From: an uncultured bacterium
GTDB taxonomy: Bacteria > Bacillota > Clostridia > Oscillospirales > Oscillospiraceae
DNA: 46,899 nt
Assembly: GCA_946056135.1 (NCBI GenBank)
Contig: CAMGIN010000009.1
Coordinates: forward strand, 1-46,899
Direction of reading: 5' to 3'
Within the stretch, counting starts at the first letter, position 1. Each line of letters opens with the position of its first letter. The position numbers and the translations under genes were made by a program. The notes under the pieces were generated by a model. It was given only the letters and a program-made list of their open reading frames with translations, ran no database searches and had not been told where the DNA came from. Below, piece after piece: positions 39,188 through 46,899 of this stretch.

Positions 39188-40663
39188 TTACACTCCTTTG
39201 ATGCATTCGATCAGAGAATCCATGGTGGCTTCTCCGGCAGTGACAACGGCAATGCCGTATTTTTCTGCTTCCTTAGCCGTCTGGGGCCCGATGCAGCAGC
39301 CCAGCACATTGGAAAAGTCCGCGCCCGGCAGGCTTTTCACAAAGCCCCGGACGGTGGAGGCGCTGGTGAAGGTCACCAGTACCTTGCGTTTCAGCAGTTC
39401 CAAAACTTTATCAGAGTCCGGTGCTTCATAAACAGTATCATAGCACGGAACATCCTCGAAGGGAATTCCATTTTTGGTAAACAGTTCCGGCAGGGCATCG
39501 CTGCCCCGGCTGGCCCGGCACAGCAGCACCGGTCCTTCCGCCTGGGCCATAAGCTGGGCCAGATGGTCTGAGTCGTAGGTCTTCGGTACCAGGTCCGCCC
39601 GTAGGCCGTATTTTTCCAGAACGGACGCGGTTTTGGGGCCGATGGCCGCCAGCTTCACCCCGGCCAGGGCTCTGGCGTCCCGCCCGGCGGCAAACAAACG
39701 CTGGAAGAAAATCTCCGGTCCCGCTGGACTGGTGAACACCAGATAGCGATAAGTGCCGATCTTTTCAATGGCACGATCCAGTTCCGGGCAGTTCGCCCGT
39801 TCCACTGTGCGGATGCAGGGATAGCTGGTCACATTGGCCCCAAGCTGCCGCAGCCGGTCACAGAGGGTGCCGCTGCGGTCCGCCGGACGGGTGACGATGA
39901 TCTCCTTTCCCTTCAAGGGCAGGTGGTCAAACCAGTCAAACCGGTCCGACAATTCGCAGACCTTGCCCACTACAATGATAGCCGGACTTTGAATCTGTGC
40001 CTGCTCCGCTTCCCGGGGAAGCTGCTCCAGTGTGGCGATCACCTTCCGCTGCCGGGGAAGCGTGCCCTGCTCTACAATGGCTGCGGGCATTTTCGGCTCC
40101 ATGCCCGCATCCAGCAGACCCTGGCAAATTTTTGGCAGTGCGTTGACGCCCATGAGAAATACCAGGGTCCCGCCGGTGCGGCAAAGGGCTTCATAGTCAA
40201 TCCGAAGCGCGGAACCGGCTCTGGCGTGGCCGGTGATGATGTGTACGGAGGAACAGTAGTCCCGGTGAGTCACGGGGATTCCCGCGTAGGCCGGTACCGA
40301 CAGCGCCGAGGTAACGCCGGGCACCACCTGATAGGGAATCCCATATTCCTCCAGCAGCTCCAGCTCCTCGCCGCCCCTGCCGAACAGGAAGGGATCGCCG
40401 CCCTTCAGCCGCACGACACACTTCCCCTCCAGCGCCTTGTCCAGAAGGATCCGATTGATTTGCTCCTGGGGAACCTTATGATGGCTGGCTTCCTTGCCCA
40501 CGTCAATCCGCTCTGCATGGGAAGGAATCAACGCCAGAATGTCCGGACTCACCAGGCGGTCATAGACCACTACTTCCGCCTGCTCCAGGGCCTGGCGTCC
40601 TTTTGGGGTCAGCAGGCCGGGGTCCCCGGGGCCTGCCCCCACCAAAATCACATTTCCGTTCAT
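39188..40663 (-). CDS. cobA-hemD: Uroporphyrinogen-III C-methyltransferase fused to uroporphyrinogen-III synthase
   Basis: A 491-residue bifunctional protein. Residues 1-240 are the SUMT methyltransferase ([46 protein letters not shown]), and residues about 250-491 are a HemD domain ([39 protein letters not shown]). One chain thus closes the ring from hydroxymethylbilane and methylates it to precorrin-2. This fusion order is known in clostridia and directs flux to siroheme/cobalamin. It starts after hemC with a gap of seven bases. Confidence 0.95.
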   Translation of the reverse strand: MNGNVILVGAGPGDPGLLTPKGRQALEQAEVVVYDRLVSPDILALIPSHAERIDVGKEASHHKVPQEQINRILLDKALEGKCVVRLKGGDPFLFGRGGEELELLEEYGIPYQVVPGVTSALSVPAYAGIPVTHRDYCSSVHIITGHARAGSALRIDYEALCRTGGTLVFLMGVNALPKICQGLLDAGMEPKMPAAIVEQGTLPRQRKVIATLEQLPREAEQAQIQSPAIIVVGKVCELSDRFDWFDHLPLKGKEIIVTRPADRSGTLCDRLRQLGANVTSYPCIRTVERANCPELDRAIEKIGTYRYLVFTSPAGPEIFFQRLFAAGRDARALAGVKLAAIGPKTASVLEKYGLRADLVPKTYDSDHLAQLMAQAEGPVLLCRASRGSDALPELFTKNGIPFEDVPCYDTVYEAPDSDKVLELLKRKVLVTFTSASTVRGFVKSLPGADFSNVLGCCIGPQTAKEAEKYGIAVVTAGEATMDSLIECIKGV

Positions 40664-40670
40664 GGGCTTT

Positions 40671-41546
40671 TCACGTCCCTTCTTTCAGCTTCCGAGCCAG
40701 TTCCCGGCCCAAGGCTTCGGCGTCCGACTTGGAGCCGGTCAGGTTCCCTTTCCGAATCACCGTTTCATCGGGACTGACATACAATCCCGTTACTGTCAAT
40801 TGCTCGCCTTCCGTCACAGCATAGGCTGCCACGGGGGAGCTGCATCCTCCATTCAATTCCCGGACAAAGGCCCGCTCCGCCTGGGCGCAGGAAGCGGCAT
40901 CGGGGTCCTGAACCGATGCCAGGCACCGGGTGTCCATCCCCAAACGGGTCTGCACCACCAGAATTCCCTGACCGGCTGCGGGAAGCATTTCCTCCGGGGA
41001 AAAGTAACGGCTGATCCGGCTCTCCATCCCCAGCCGTTTCAGACCCGCTGCCGCCAGCACCAGGGCGGAAAACTCCCCGGCATCCAGCTTTGCCAGTCTT
41101 GTCTGGACATTGCCCCGGATTGGCCGAACTTCCATTTCGGGGAACAGGGCCTTCAGCTGCAGCTGCCGCCGCCGAGAGGAGCAGCCGATGGGCTTTCTGG
41201 GGTCCAGTGACCTTACCCCCTCCGGCAGCACCAGCACATCCCTGGGGTCCTCCCGCTGGGAGAAGGCCGCGAGAGGCAGATCCTCCGGCACCTCCATGGG
41301 CATGTCCTTCAGGGAATGGACGGTAAAATCCACTCTGTTTTCCCGCAATGCCTGGTCCAGCTCCCGGACGAACAGCCCTTTGCCGCCGATCTGGTCCAGA
41401 GTTTTATTCAGGATTTTGTCACCGGTGGTCTTCATAGTCACCAGCTCCAGCTCCGCTTCCGACATGGCTTTGGAAATCGCATCCATAACCATTTGGCTCT
41501 GGATCACCGCCAGCTTGCTTTCCCGGCTGCCGATTCTGATTTTCAT
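40671..41546 (-). CDS. hemC: Hydroxymethylbilane synthase
   Basis: A 291-residue enzyme of normal family layout: IRIGSRESKLAVIQSQMV, HSLKDMPMEVPEDL, SSRRRQLQL, RGNVQTRLAKLDAG and the cofactor cysteine Cys235 in LNGGCSSPVAAYA, to which dipyrromethane is attached. It polymerises four porphobilinogens. The ATG overlaps the hemA-sirC stop (ATGA) and follows GGAGG. A longer in-frame reading into hemA has no merit. Confidence 0.96.
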   Translation of the reverse strand: MKIRIGSRESKLAVIQSQMVMDAISKAMSEAELELVTMKTTGDKILNKTLDQIGGKGLFVRELDQALRENRVDFTVHSLKDMPMEVPEDLPLAAFSQREDPRDVLVLPEGVRSLDPRKPIGCSSRRRQLQLKALFPEMEVRPIRGNVQTRLAKLDAGEFSALVLAAAGLKRLGMESRISRYFSPEEMLPAAGQGILVVQTRLGMDTRCLASVQDPDAASCAQAERAFVRELNGGCSSPVAAYAVTEGEQLTVTGLYVSPDETVIRKGNLTGSKSDAEALGRELARKLKEGT

Positions 41547-42961
41547 TCCAGTTCCTCCAATACCCGGCGGATTTCTTTTGCCGCCCGAGCGGTTTTGTGG
41601 TGGTCCTTTCCAGTGGATACCACCCCCGCGATCAGGTCCTCCCCGGCGCAGATAGCGGGGAAGTAGAAGCTGCACTCCGCTTCACAGTCTGCCACGGATA
41701 TGGGGATGCCCCTGCCGGACGCTTCCTCCCACACCGCATGGTTGACCTGACGGTCCGCTGTGGCGGCGATGGCGAGAAAGGCCCCTTCCAGATCCCCCGG
41801 CTGGTAGGGCCGCCGGAGCCAGGTGAGCCCGTCAGCCTTGCATTTCAACTCCGGGGCGATCACTTTTATCTGACAGCCGAACAGCCGCAGGGTGCCGATT
41901 CTTCGGGCTGCAATGTTCCCGCCGCCAATCAGTACCACGGTTTTCCCGGTGAGGTCCAAAAACAGCGGGAACCGGGGCACGCGATCCGATACGGCCTGCC
42001 GCTGCTGCCATTTATGGAACTTGTCCAGTTCCTCCAGGACGATGGCACGCATCTGCGCCAATTCCTCCGGCCGGCCCGGCCCGCCAGTGCCCAGGGTATC
42101 CGTGTCGTAGCACTGGAGACGGCAGGCGCAGGCCGGATCAATGTCCCTGGGCACCGCCAGATCCACGGCCACCTTGGGAGGATTGGCCACGGTTTTCAAC
42201 TGCGCCAAAGTCAGTGTATAGTGGGGACTGGACGTTGCCGAAACCAGCGCATCCAGTCCCTCCAATGCTTTTATTCGGTCCTCAAAGGCCACCACGGAGC
42301 ACCCGGCAGGAACCACCGTTTCTCCATGGCGGTAGCTGCGCAGAGTCACTTGGACCTGCGCCCCGGACTGCTGCAGAAGCTCCGCCGCAAGACGGCCCAT
42401 CTGCCCATTGCCCACCACAAGAATCCGTTTCCCCTGCAGAGAGCCCAACTCCTGGGTCAGAATCTCCCGGCACCGCTTTCCCATGGAGGGGGTGCCCCGG
42501 GTCACGGTGACTTCCGTCCTGGCCCGTTTCCCGGCGGTGACGGCCCTGCGGAACAGGGCAGATAGGGTGGGGTCCGCGGTTTTCACCTCTTGGGCCAGCT
42601 CCATGGCGGTGCGCACCTGGGTAATGATCTGGTCCTCCCCCAGAATCTGGGAATGTAGGCCGCAGGCCACCTCCAGTAGGTGGCTTGCCGCGTCCTCCCC
42701 ACAGCGGGTGGTGAAATAGGGCTCCAGCTCCGCCTCGGGGACACCCGCACCCCGGCACAGCAGCCGCCAGGGGGGCTGTGCGGACCCGGTTACATACAGC
42801 TCCGTCCGGTTACAGGTGGACAGCAGCACGCCCCCTTCCACTCCCGGCTGCTGCCGGAGCCAGGAAAGCAACACCAACACCTGCTGCCTGGAAAAGGCCA
42901 GACGTTCCCGTAAATCAATAGACGCCCGGTGGCAGTCCAGGCCGGACATGATTAGATTCAT
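41543..42961 (-). CDS. hemA: Glutamyl-tRNA reductase fused to a precorrin-2 dehydrogenase domain
   Basis: A 472-residue fusion. Residues 1 to about 305 are HemA: STCNRTELY with the catalytic Cys, HSQILGEDQIITQV, and the NADPH loop ILVVGNGQMGRLAAELL. Residues about 318-472 are a SirC/CysG-N-like NAD domain (VVLIGGGNIAARRIGTLRLFG, then FYFPAICAGEDLIAGVVSTG). It joins the first pathway step (glutamyl-tRNA to semialdehyde) and the precorrin-2 to sirohydrochlorin step in one chain. A similar extended HemA is known from Clostridium. The ATG at 42961 overlaps the cbiK stop (ATGA) after GGAGG. Confidence 0.93.
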   Translation of the reverse strand: MNLIMSGLDCHRASIDLRERLAFSRQQVLVLLSWLRQQPGVEGGVLLSTCNRTELYVTGSAQPPWRLLCRGAGVPEAELEPYFTTRCGEDAASHLLEVACGLHSQILGEDQIITQVRTAMELAQEVKTADPTLSALFRRAVTAGKRARTEVTVTRGTPSMGKRCREILTQELGSLQGKRILVVGNGQMGRLAAELLQQSGAQVQVTLRSYRHGETVVPAGCSVVAFEDRIKALEGLDALVSATSSPHYTLTLAQLKTVANPPKVAVDLAVPRDIDPACACRLQCYDTDTLGTGGPGRPEELAQMRAIVLEELDKFHKWQQRQAVSDRVPRFPLFLDLTGKTVVLIGGGNIAARRIGTLRLFGCQIKVIAPELKCKADGLTWLRRPYQPGDLEGAFLAIAATADRQVNHAVWEEASGRGIPISVADCEAECSFYFPAICAGEDLIAGVVSTGKDHHKTARAAKEIRRVLEELE

Positions 42962-43737
42962 GAATTTCCTCCTTGCTCCAGCGTTTTCACAGCCGCCAGA
43001 CAGTGGGCAGCAAACAATTCTCTTATCCGGGGACATACCCCAAGTCCCCGATTTACGCAGCGCACCGAATATCCGTCGTTTCTCAACAAACCTTCCCAAA
43101 TAACCAAGTCTTTTCTGGCGTGGCCACCTGAGGTAATCAGGAACGGGGCCAGCATCAGCTTCCGAATCTCCGGCCGCGTGGAAAGCATCTGTTTCTTTTC
43201 TTCCAACGTGGGTGCTCCCTTCATGGCGGCCACATAGAGCCTGTCACACCGTCTTTGCAAGACCTGTTCCAACCGGACATAGGCAGCGTTTCCGGAGCCC
43301 TCGCCGCCGTGGCCCATAAGCACGAGGGCTTCTTCCTTCTCCAACGGCGGCAGCCATTCCATTAGCGCATCCGCCGTGGTTTCAAAGTCCGCATCGGTAT
43401 AGAGAAGGGGCGTCCCCACGGCAATCCGCATCCGCTGCCGGTATGGTATCAGCTGATCCATGAGCCGTTGGTATTCGGCACCCTGGGTAACATAGAGGGG
43501 CTGCACAGCCACGTAGGTGATGCCCTCCGCCGCCAGACGCTCCATCGCCTGGGGTACGCTGTCAACCGCGAGGCCGCTCCGCATGAGTTTCTGGCGGATG
43601 GTTTCACTGGTAAACGCCCGGCGCAGGGTCCACCCCGGACAGGCAGCGGCCAAAGCCTGCTCTGTAGGAGAAATCGCCGACGCCAATGCATCAGGATAGG
43701 CAGTGCCGAAGGACACGGCCAGAATCGCGTTTTTCAT
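42958..43737 (-). CDS. cbiK: Sirohydrochlorin cobaltochelatase CbiK
   Basis: A 259-residue type II chelatase. It begins AILAVSFGTAYPDAL, has the metal-ligand histidines in LMGHGGEGS and ITSGGHARKDLVIWEG, and shows IQPLYV-like AVQPLYVTQG. CbiK inserts cobalt into sirohydrochlorin for anaerobic cobalamin synthesis; related enzymes also load iron for siroheme, so which metal is used here is open. The ATG at 43737 follows AGGGGAC. It heads the operon; no further cobalamin genes are in the window. Confidence 0.92.
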   Translation of the reverse strand: MKNAILAVSFGTAYPDALASAISPTEQALAAACPGWTLRRAFTSETIRQKLMRSGLAVDSVPQAMERLAAEGITYVAVQPLYVTQGAEYQRLMDQLIPYRQRMRIAVGTPLLYTDADFETTADALMEWLPPLEKEEALVLMGHGGEGSGNAAYVRLEQVLQRRCDRLYVAAMKGAPTLEEKKQMLSTRPEIRKLMLAPFLITSGGHARKDLVIWEGLLRNDGYSVRCVNRGLGVCPRIRELFAAHCLAAVKTLEQGGNS

Positions 43738-43839
43738 GGATGGTGTCCCCTTTCCCACATAGAAAATAAGAAGCAGCCCTGCGGCTTTCTGACCAGAGAA
43801 GGCGGAAAAGTCGTGGGCAGGCTGTAAATTCTATGGTAT

Positions 43840-43868
43840 AGAGTAGCCTGTTTTTTTCGGGTTGTCAA
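43840..43868 (-). promoter_or_regulatory. Candidate promoter of the tetrapyrrole operon
   Basis: On the minus strand perfect TTGACA (43863-43868) with TACTCT (43840-43845) at 17 bases. The -10 is poor. The leader of about 95 bases shows a CAGGCT/AGCCTG inverted repeat and an AGCC/GGCT hairpin but no recognised riboswitch core. Confidence 0.55.
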
Positions 43869-43912
43869 TCCTTTTCGGACACAGAGCTGTACAATCTGCG
43901 GAAGATTCCGTC

Positions 43913-43941
43913 TTGCGTTTGCAGACGGAAGCTGGTATAGT
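43913..43941 (+). promoter_or_regulatory. Promoter of the DUF3786 - LytTR - phosphorylase - GHKL operon
   Basis: TTGCGT (43913-43918) and TATAGT (43936-43941), 17-base spacing, 34 bases before the ATG. It diverges from the tetrapyrrole operon promoter. Confidence 0.78.
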
Positions 43942-43975
43942 GAATGCAGAGTTTTACGAAAAAGGAGGCGCTTCC

Positions 43976-44596
43976 ATGGCCCGAACCAACAACTATCTGA
44001 TCCAGGCCCGGCAGGCGAAGCAGCGGTTTCTGACCTACGATTCCCAGGCTCTGATCCGAAAACTAAACCTGAAAGCGGATGAAGATTTTCTCTATGTCCC
44101 CATGCTTTGCCAAACCTACCGAATCCGCCGCGCCACGGGAGATATCGACCGCTTTACCGGCACCGCATGGGTAGACGCCAACAGCTATGAAGAGGTCATG
44201 ACCCTGCTGGATCTGGTCTGCGACAGCCGGGAGGACCGCCACCTCAGCGGCCGGTGGAAAAACATGTCAGCCTTCGGACTGCTGTTCCACCAAAATCTGC
44301 TGGAGGGCACCCGGGACACCTGGGCGGAAGCGTTCCAGGCAGACCAGGAAGGGTTTTGCCGGGCCTGCATCGCTCTGGGTGGGAAGCCCCTTCCCAATGG
44401 GGATATCGCCTATGCCATTGAGCTGTTCGACGGGCTGCCTGTTGCCCTCCAATTGTGGCTGGGCGACGAGGAATTCCCACCGAACCTGCGGCTACTGTGG
44501 GATGAAAATGCCGCCATGTACATCCGCTATGAAACCATGTATTTCGCCAAAGCGCTGCTGCTGGACAGGATCGCAGAGGAGATGAAAAGCGAATAA
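43976..44596 (+). CDS. DUF3786 family protein of unknown function
   Basis: A 206-residue soluble protein with no signal or membrane segment. It carries the DUF3786-like pattern LVCDSREDRHLSGRWKNM, LFHQNL, an Ala/Cys-rich central helix GFCRACIALGGKPLPNGDIAY, and the C-terminal LPVALQLWLGDEEFPPNLRLL that reads like a ligand-binding beta-sheet. Related proteins occur in anaerobes near corrinoid or methyl-transfer genes, but the role is not established; here the divergent neighbour is the sirohydrochlorin operon. GGAGG precedes the ATG. Confidence 0.8.
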   Translation: MARTNNYLIQARQAKQRFLTYDSQALIRKLNLKADEDFLYVPMLCQTYRIRRATGDIDRFTGTAWVDANSYEEVMTLLDLVCDSREDRHLSGRWKNMSAFGLLFHQNLLEGTRDTWAEAFQADQEGFCRACIALGGKPLPNGDIAYAIELFDGLPVALQLWLGDEEFPPNLRLLWDENAAMYIRYETMYFAKALLLDRIAEEMKSE

Positions 44597-44616
44597 GAGA
44601 ACAAGGAGGGAAACCC

Positions 44617-45315
44617 ATGGCCTACCGGGTGGCAATTTGTGACGACAGCGGGGAGGACGCGGAATTTGTCCGGGAGCTTCTGGAGCAGTGGGCAAATCAG
44701 CGGCAAATCGACATTCAGACGGAGGTGTTCCCTTCGGCAGAAAGCTTCCTGTTCCGGTACGCCGAGGACAAGGCCTTTGACATTCTCCTGCTGGATATCG
44801 AAATGGGGGCCATGGACGGCGTGACCATGGCGAAGCGGGTGCGGCAGGACAACGAAGCAGTGCAAATCGTCTTCATCACCGGCTACTCCGACTATATCGC
44901 GGAGGGGTACGAGGTGGCGGCGCTGCACTATCTGATGAAGCCCGTGAACCGGGACAAGCTGCTGTCCGTCCTGGACCGGGCCCTGGAAAAGCGGAAGCAG
45001 CAGGAGCGGTGCCTGAATCTGGAGGCCTACGGGGAGCTGGTGCGCATCCCCTTCTATGAGATCCGCTATCTGGACGTGCATCAGAATTATGTCACCGTCC
45101 ACGGCAAGCGGAACTACACCGTCAAGCGCTCCCTGGGCGAATTCGAGAAGGAGCTGGATCAGCGGTTCTGCCGGGTGGGCCGGGGAATGATCGTGAACCT
45201 GACATTCATCCAACGAGTCACAAAAACGGAAGTCCACCTGTCCGATGGCACGGTGCTACCCCTGCCCAGAGGAGCCTACGAGCCGCTGAACCGGGCAATC
45301 ATTCAGCATACATAA
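44617..45315 (+). CDS. LytTR-family response regulator
   Basis: A 232-residue regulator: a receiver domain (1-120) with acidic pair CDD at 8-10, phospho-acceptor Asp60 in LLDIEMG and Lys108 in LMKPV, then a LytTR DNA-binding domain (about 135-232: IPFYEIRYLDVHQNYVTVHG, FCRVGRGMIVNL, LPLPRGAYEPL). Regulators of this class often bind direct repeats before their own targets. AAGGAGG precedes the ATG. The GHKL kinase two genes downstream is the likely partner, although a nucleoside phosphorylase gene separates them. Confidence 0.93.
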   Translation: MAYRVAICDDSGEDAEFVRELLEQWANQRQIDIQTEVFPSAESFLFRYAEDKAFDILLLDIEMGAMDGVTMAKRVRQDNEAVQIVFITGYSDYIAEGYEVAALHYLMKPVNRDKLLSVLDRALEKRKQQERCLNLEAYGELVRIPFYEIRYLDVHQNYVTVHGKRNYTVKRSLGEFEKELDQRFCRVGRGMIVNLTFIQRVTKTEVHLSDGTVLPLPRGAYEPLNRAIIQHT

Positions 45316-45328
45316 GGGAGTTACGAGA

Positions 45329-46093
45329 ATGCTGTTATTACAATTTGATGAAACGAAAAATGCCATCATCGATCCTGATATGGTGCATCACGCAATACCT
45401 GATTTTCCGGAAACTGTCGTTTCCGTTTTTTCCCATCATCTATTTGCGTCTGTTTTGAATTTTCTGGGAGGGAAAGTCATCGCACAGACCCATGATGTAG
45501 ACGGGATCTGGCCTGTGTACGAGGTTTCCTACAAAGGAAAACGCTTTGCGTTTTATAAAGCCAGATTGGGAGCGCCTGCCTGCGTCGGCTCTTTTGAGGA
45601 TGTGATCCCAATGGGTGCAAAACGGATCATCCTGCTGGGCAACTGCGGTGTGCTGGACAGGCGCATCAAAGACTGCGGTATTATCATCCCCACCAAGGCC
45701 ATCCGCGACGAAGGCACCAGCTACCATTATGCCCCTGCCGAGGACTACATTGATGTGAATACAAAATATGTGGAAGACTTTGTTTCGGTTCTGGAGGAAT
45801 TTGGCTATCCCTATATCAAAGGCATTACCTGGAGCACGGATGCATTTTACCGGGAAACCAAAGCCAAGGTTGACAGCCGGAAGAAAATGGGGGCAGTCTG
45901 TGTAGAGATGGAATGTGCCGCTATGCAGGCCATGTGCAATTTCCGAAATGTGGAGTTTTTTCATTTTCTGTACGCCGGGGACAATCTGGATCACACCTCC
46001 TGGGACCCCAGAAGTCTGTCGGGAACCGCCAGACTGGAGGACAAGGAGAAAATCGCTTTGCTGGCCTTTGAACTGGCCTGCAGGATATCCTAA
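45329..46093 (+). CDS. Nucleoside phosphorylase (PNP/UDP superfamily)
   Basis: A 254-residue purine/uridine phosphorylase-fold protein. Visible elements are GAKRIILLGNCGVLD (phosphate/ribose site), DEGTSYHYAPAEDYI, and the catalytic-region AVCVEMECAAMQAM, the nucleoside-phosphorylase signature with its Glu. Substrate (uridine, purine or other) is not decidable. GGGAG precedes the ATG. Its DNA is noticeably more AT-rich than the two flanking signalling genes, so it may have been inserted between them later. Confidence 0.88.
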   Translation: MLLLQFDETKNAIIDPDMVHHAIPDFPETVVSVFSHHLFASVLNFLGGKVIAQTHDVDGIWPVYEVSYKGKRFAFYKARLGAPACVGSFEDVIPMGAKRIILLGNCGVLDRRIKDCGIIIPTKAIRDEGTSYHYAPAEDYIDVNTKYVEDFVSVLEEFGYPYIKGITWSTDAFYRETKAKVDSRKKMGAVCVEMECAAMQAMCNFRNVEFFHFLYAGDNLDHTSWDPRSLSGTARLEDKEKIALLAFELACRIS

Positions 46094-46108
46094 TCAGGAG
46101 GACCCTAT

Positions 46109-46771
46109 ATGTCCTTTCTTTCCAAACAGATTGACAAGCGCCTTGCCGCCTACCAGCGGGAGCTGATTGAGACCCACTATCGGGAAGTGGAAAATATGTA
46201 CCGGCAGGTCCGGGGCTGGCGGCATGACTACCGAAATCACATCCAGATGATGAAGGTGCTGGCCGCCAACGGAGACCTGGAGGGGATCAAGGCCTATTTG
46301 GACCAACTGGACACGGACCTGAACACCGTGGACACCGTGGTGAAGACCGGCAACGCCATGGCCGACGCGATCCTGAACAGCAAAATCTCCCTGGCCAAGT
46401 CCAGGGGCATCCCCGTCCAGGTGAACGCCCACATTCCAGTGAAACTGAAAATGTCGGAGTTGGACCTGTGCTGCATCCTGGGCAACCTTTTTGACAACGC
46501 CATCGACGCCAGCCTGGCTCTGCCGGAGGAGCAGCGCCTGATCCGGGTATACATGGACATGAAGGGCTCCCAGCTGTACATTTCCTTTACCAACTTCACC
46601 GCCGCCAAAAAGCTTCCCAAGGTAGGCAAACGGTTCCGAACCACCAAGGGCGAGGGCCACGGCTTCGGCCTGGTGCGCATCGACAGCATCATCGAGCGTT
46701 TGGACGGCTATCTAAGCCGCAACAGCGAAGACGGAGCCTTTACTACGGAAATATTGATTCCCCAGGCATAA
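46109..46771 (+). CDS. Soluble GHKL-type sensor histidine kinase (short form)
   Basis: A 220-residue kinase: an N-terminal coiled coil (1-35), the phospho-acceptor region WRHDYRNHIQ (His39), then a GHKL ATPase domain with ILGNLFDNAIDAS (N box) and GHGFGL (G2 box). It has no membrane segment and no recognisable sensory domain, unlike AgrC or VirS kinases; it starts directly at the dimerisation helix. Input may come from a partner or a lost N-terminus, but the strong GGAGG ribosome site and start argue it is intact as is. Likely partner of the LytTR regulator. Confidence 0.88.
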   Translation: MSFLSKQIDKRLAAYQRELIETHYREVENMYRQVRGWRHDYRNHIQMMKVLAANGDLEGIKAYLDQLDTDLNTVDTVVKTGNAMADAILNSKISLAKSRGIPVQVNAHIPVKLKMSELDLCCILGNLFDNAIDASLALPEEQRLIRVYMDMKGSQLYISFTNFTAAKKLPKVGKRFRTTKGEGHGFGLVRIDSIIERLDGYLSRNSEDGAFTTEILIPQA

Positions 46772-46793
46772 CACCCCAGGGCAGAGAGAAGCA

Positions 46794-46899
46794 GGCTCCC
46801 CCTTTGGGGGAGCTGGCACGGCGCAGCCGTGACTGAGAGGGCTTGGCTCCCCCTTTGGGGGAGCTGGCACGGCGCAGCCGTGACTGAGAGGGCTTGGCT
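46794..46899. repeat. 51-bp tandem direct repeats with two hairpins per unit
   Basis: Two identical units (46794-46844, 46845-46895) and the start of a third at the window edge. Each contains CTCCCCC-TTT-GGGGGAG and CACGGC-GCA-GCCGTG hairpins. There is no reading frame. The array starts 22 bases after the GHKL kinase stop and continues beyond the window. Confidence 0.92.

Noticed and set aside
43738-43860. Possible cobalamin riboswitch before cbiK
   Set aside because: The leader has small inverted repeats, but the conserved B12-box core is not found and the length is too short for a full aptamer.

Overview
The window looks like a chromosomal segment of a spore-forming, Gram-positive gut-type Clostridium relative, most likely order Oscillospirales (Oscillospiraceae-like). 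This is inferred from high-GC coding DNA with strong GGAGG ribosome sites, sporulation genes (spoIIE, pdaA), the acetylated diaminopimelate branch of lysine synthesis, a clostridial HemA fusion with a siroheme-type dehydrogenase, LytTR/GHKL signalling, and tRNA genes that encode CCA. No plasmid, prophage or rRNA genes are seen. The species cannot be named from sequence alone.

Layout. 1-3.4 kb: dapH diverges from dapL-patA (acetyl-DAP pathway), then a 49-residue Cys/Asn-rich peptide gene. 3.4-5.7 kb: tsaE-tsaB and upp-Nudix, with a decayed second copy of the upp 3' end beyond the Nudix gene. 5.7-6.35 kb: a RAYT transposase between inverted GTAG-palindromes. 6.35-9.1 kb: prfA, rlmA and a polysaccharide deacetylase. 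9.1-16 kb: the U32 - four-helix - maf - mreC - mreD - mrdA operon for cell elongation, split by a small AT-rich cassette bounded by heptamer repeats. 16-20.4 kb: a small membrane protein, a HIT protein, a TPP-riboswitch-controlled thiT, a DUF1508 protein, a zinc-ribbon membrane protein and a GH25 lysozyme. 20.4-27.6 kb: a lipid kinase and many RNA-modification genes (THUMP methyltransferase, queH, mtaB, rluD), an HPr-like protein, lspA and a HAD phosphatase. 27.6-28.2 kb: tRNA-Gly, tRNA-Arg and tRNA-His followed by nested palindromes. 28.2-36.9 kb: spoIIE, a CYTH/acetyltransferase/exonuclease/aminotransferase operon, pdaA, a probably inactive ADP-ribosylglycohydrolase and a MocR regulator. 36.9-43.9 kb: a complete glutamate-to-sirohydrochlorin operon (cbiK, hemA-sirC, hemC, cobA-hemD, hemB, hemL). 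43.9-46.9 kb: a DUF3786 protein, a LytTR regulator, a nucleoside phosphorylase, a soluble GHKL kinase and 51-bp tandem repeats running off the window end.

Common threads. Translation and RNA modification dominate the left half: TsaB/TsaE and MtaB act on the same tRNA position in sequence, joined by QueH, RluD, RlmA, a THUMP methyltransferase and an RlhA-like U32 protein. Cell wall and spore functions recur (MreCD/PBP2, two deacetylases, GH25, SpoIIE). The tetrapyrrole operon runs from glutamyl-tRNA to a metal-charged sirohydrochlorin.

The most unusual signal is a dispersed family of 7-bp-periodic repeats at six intergenic loci, mostly paired as inverted arms. They have different heptamer sequences but the same period. 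They lie at gene 3' ends, sometimes supply the stop codon, and one copy encloses a four-helix-bundle gene. I regard this as the best candidate for an undescribed mobile-repeat system here.
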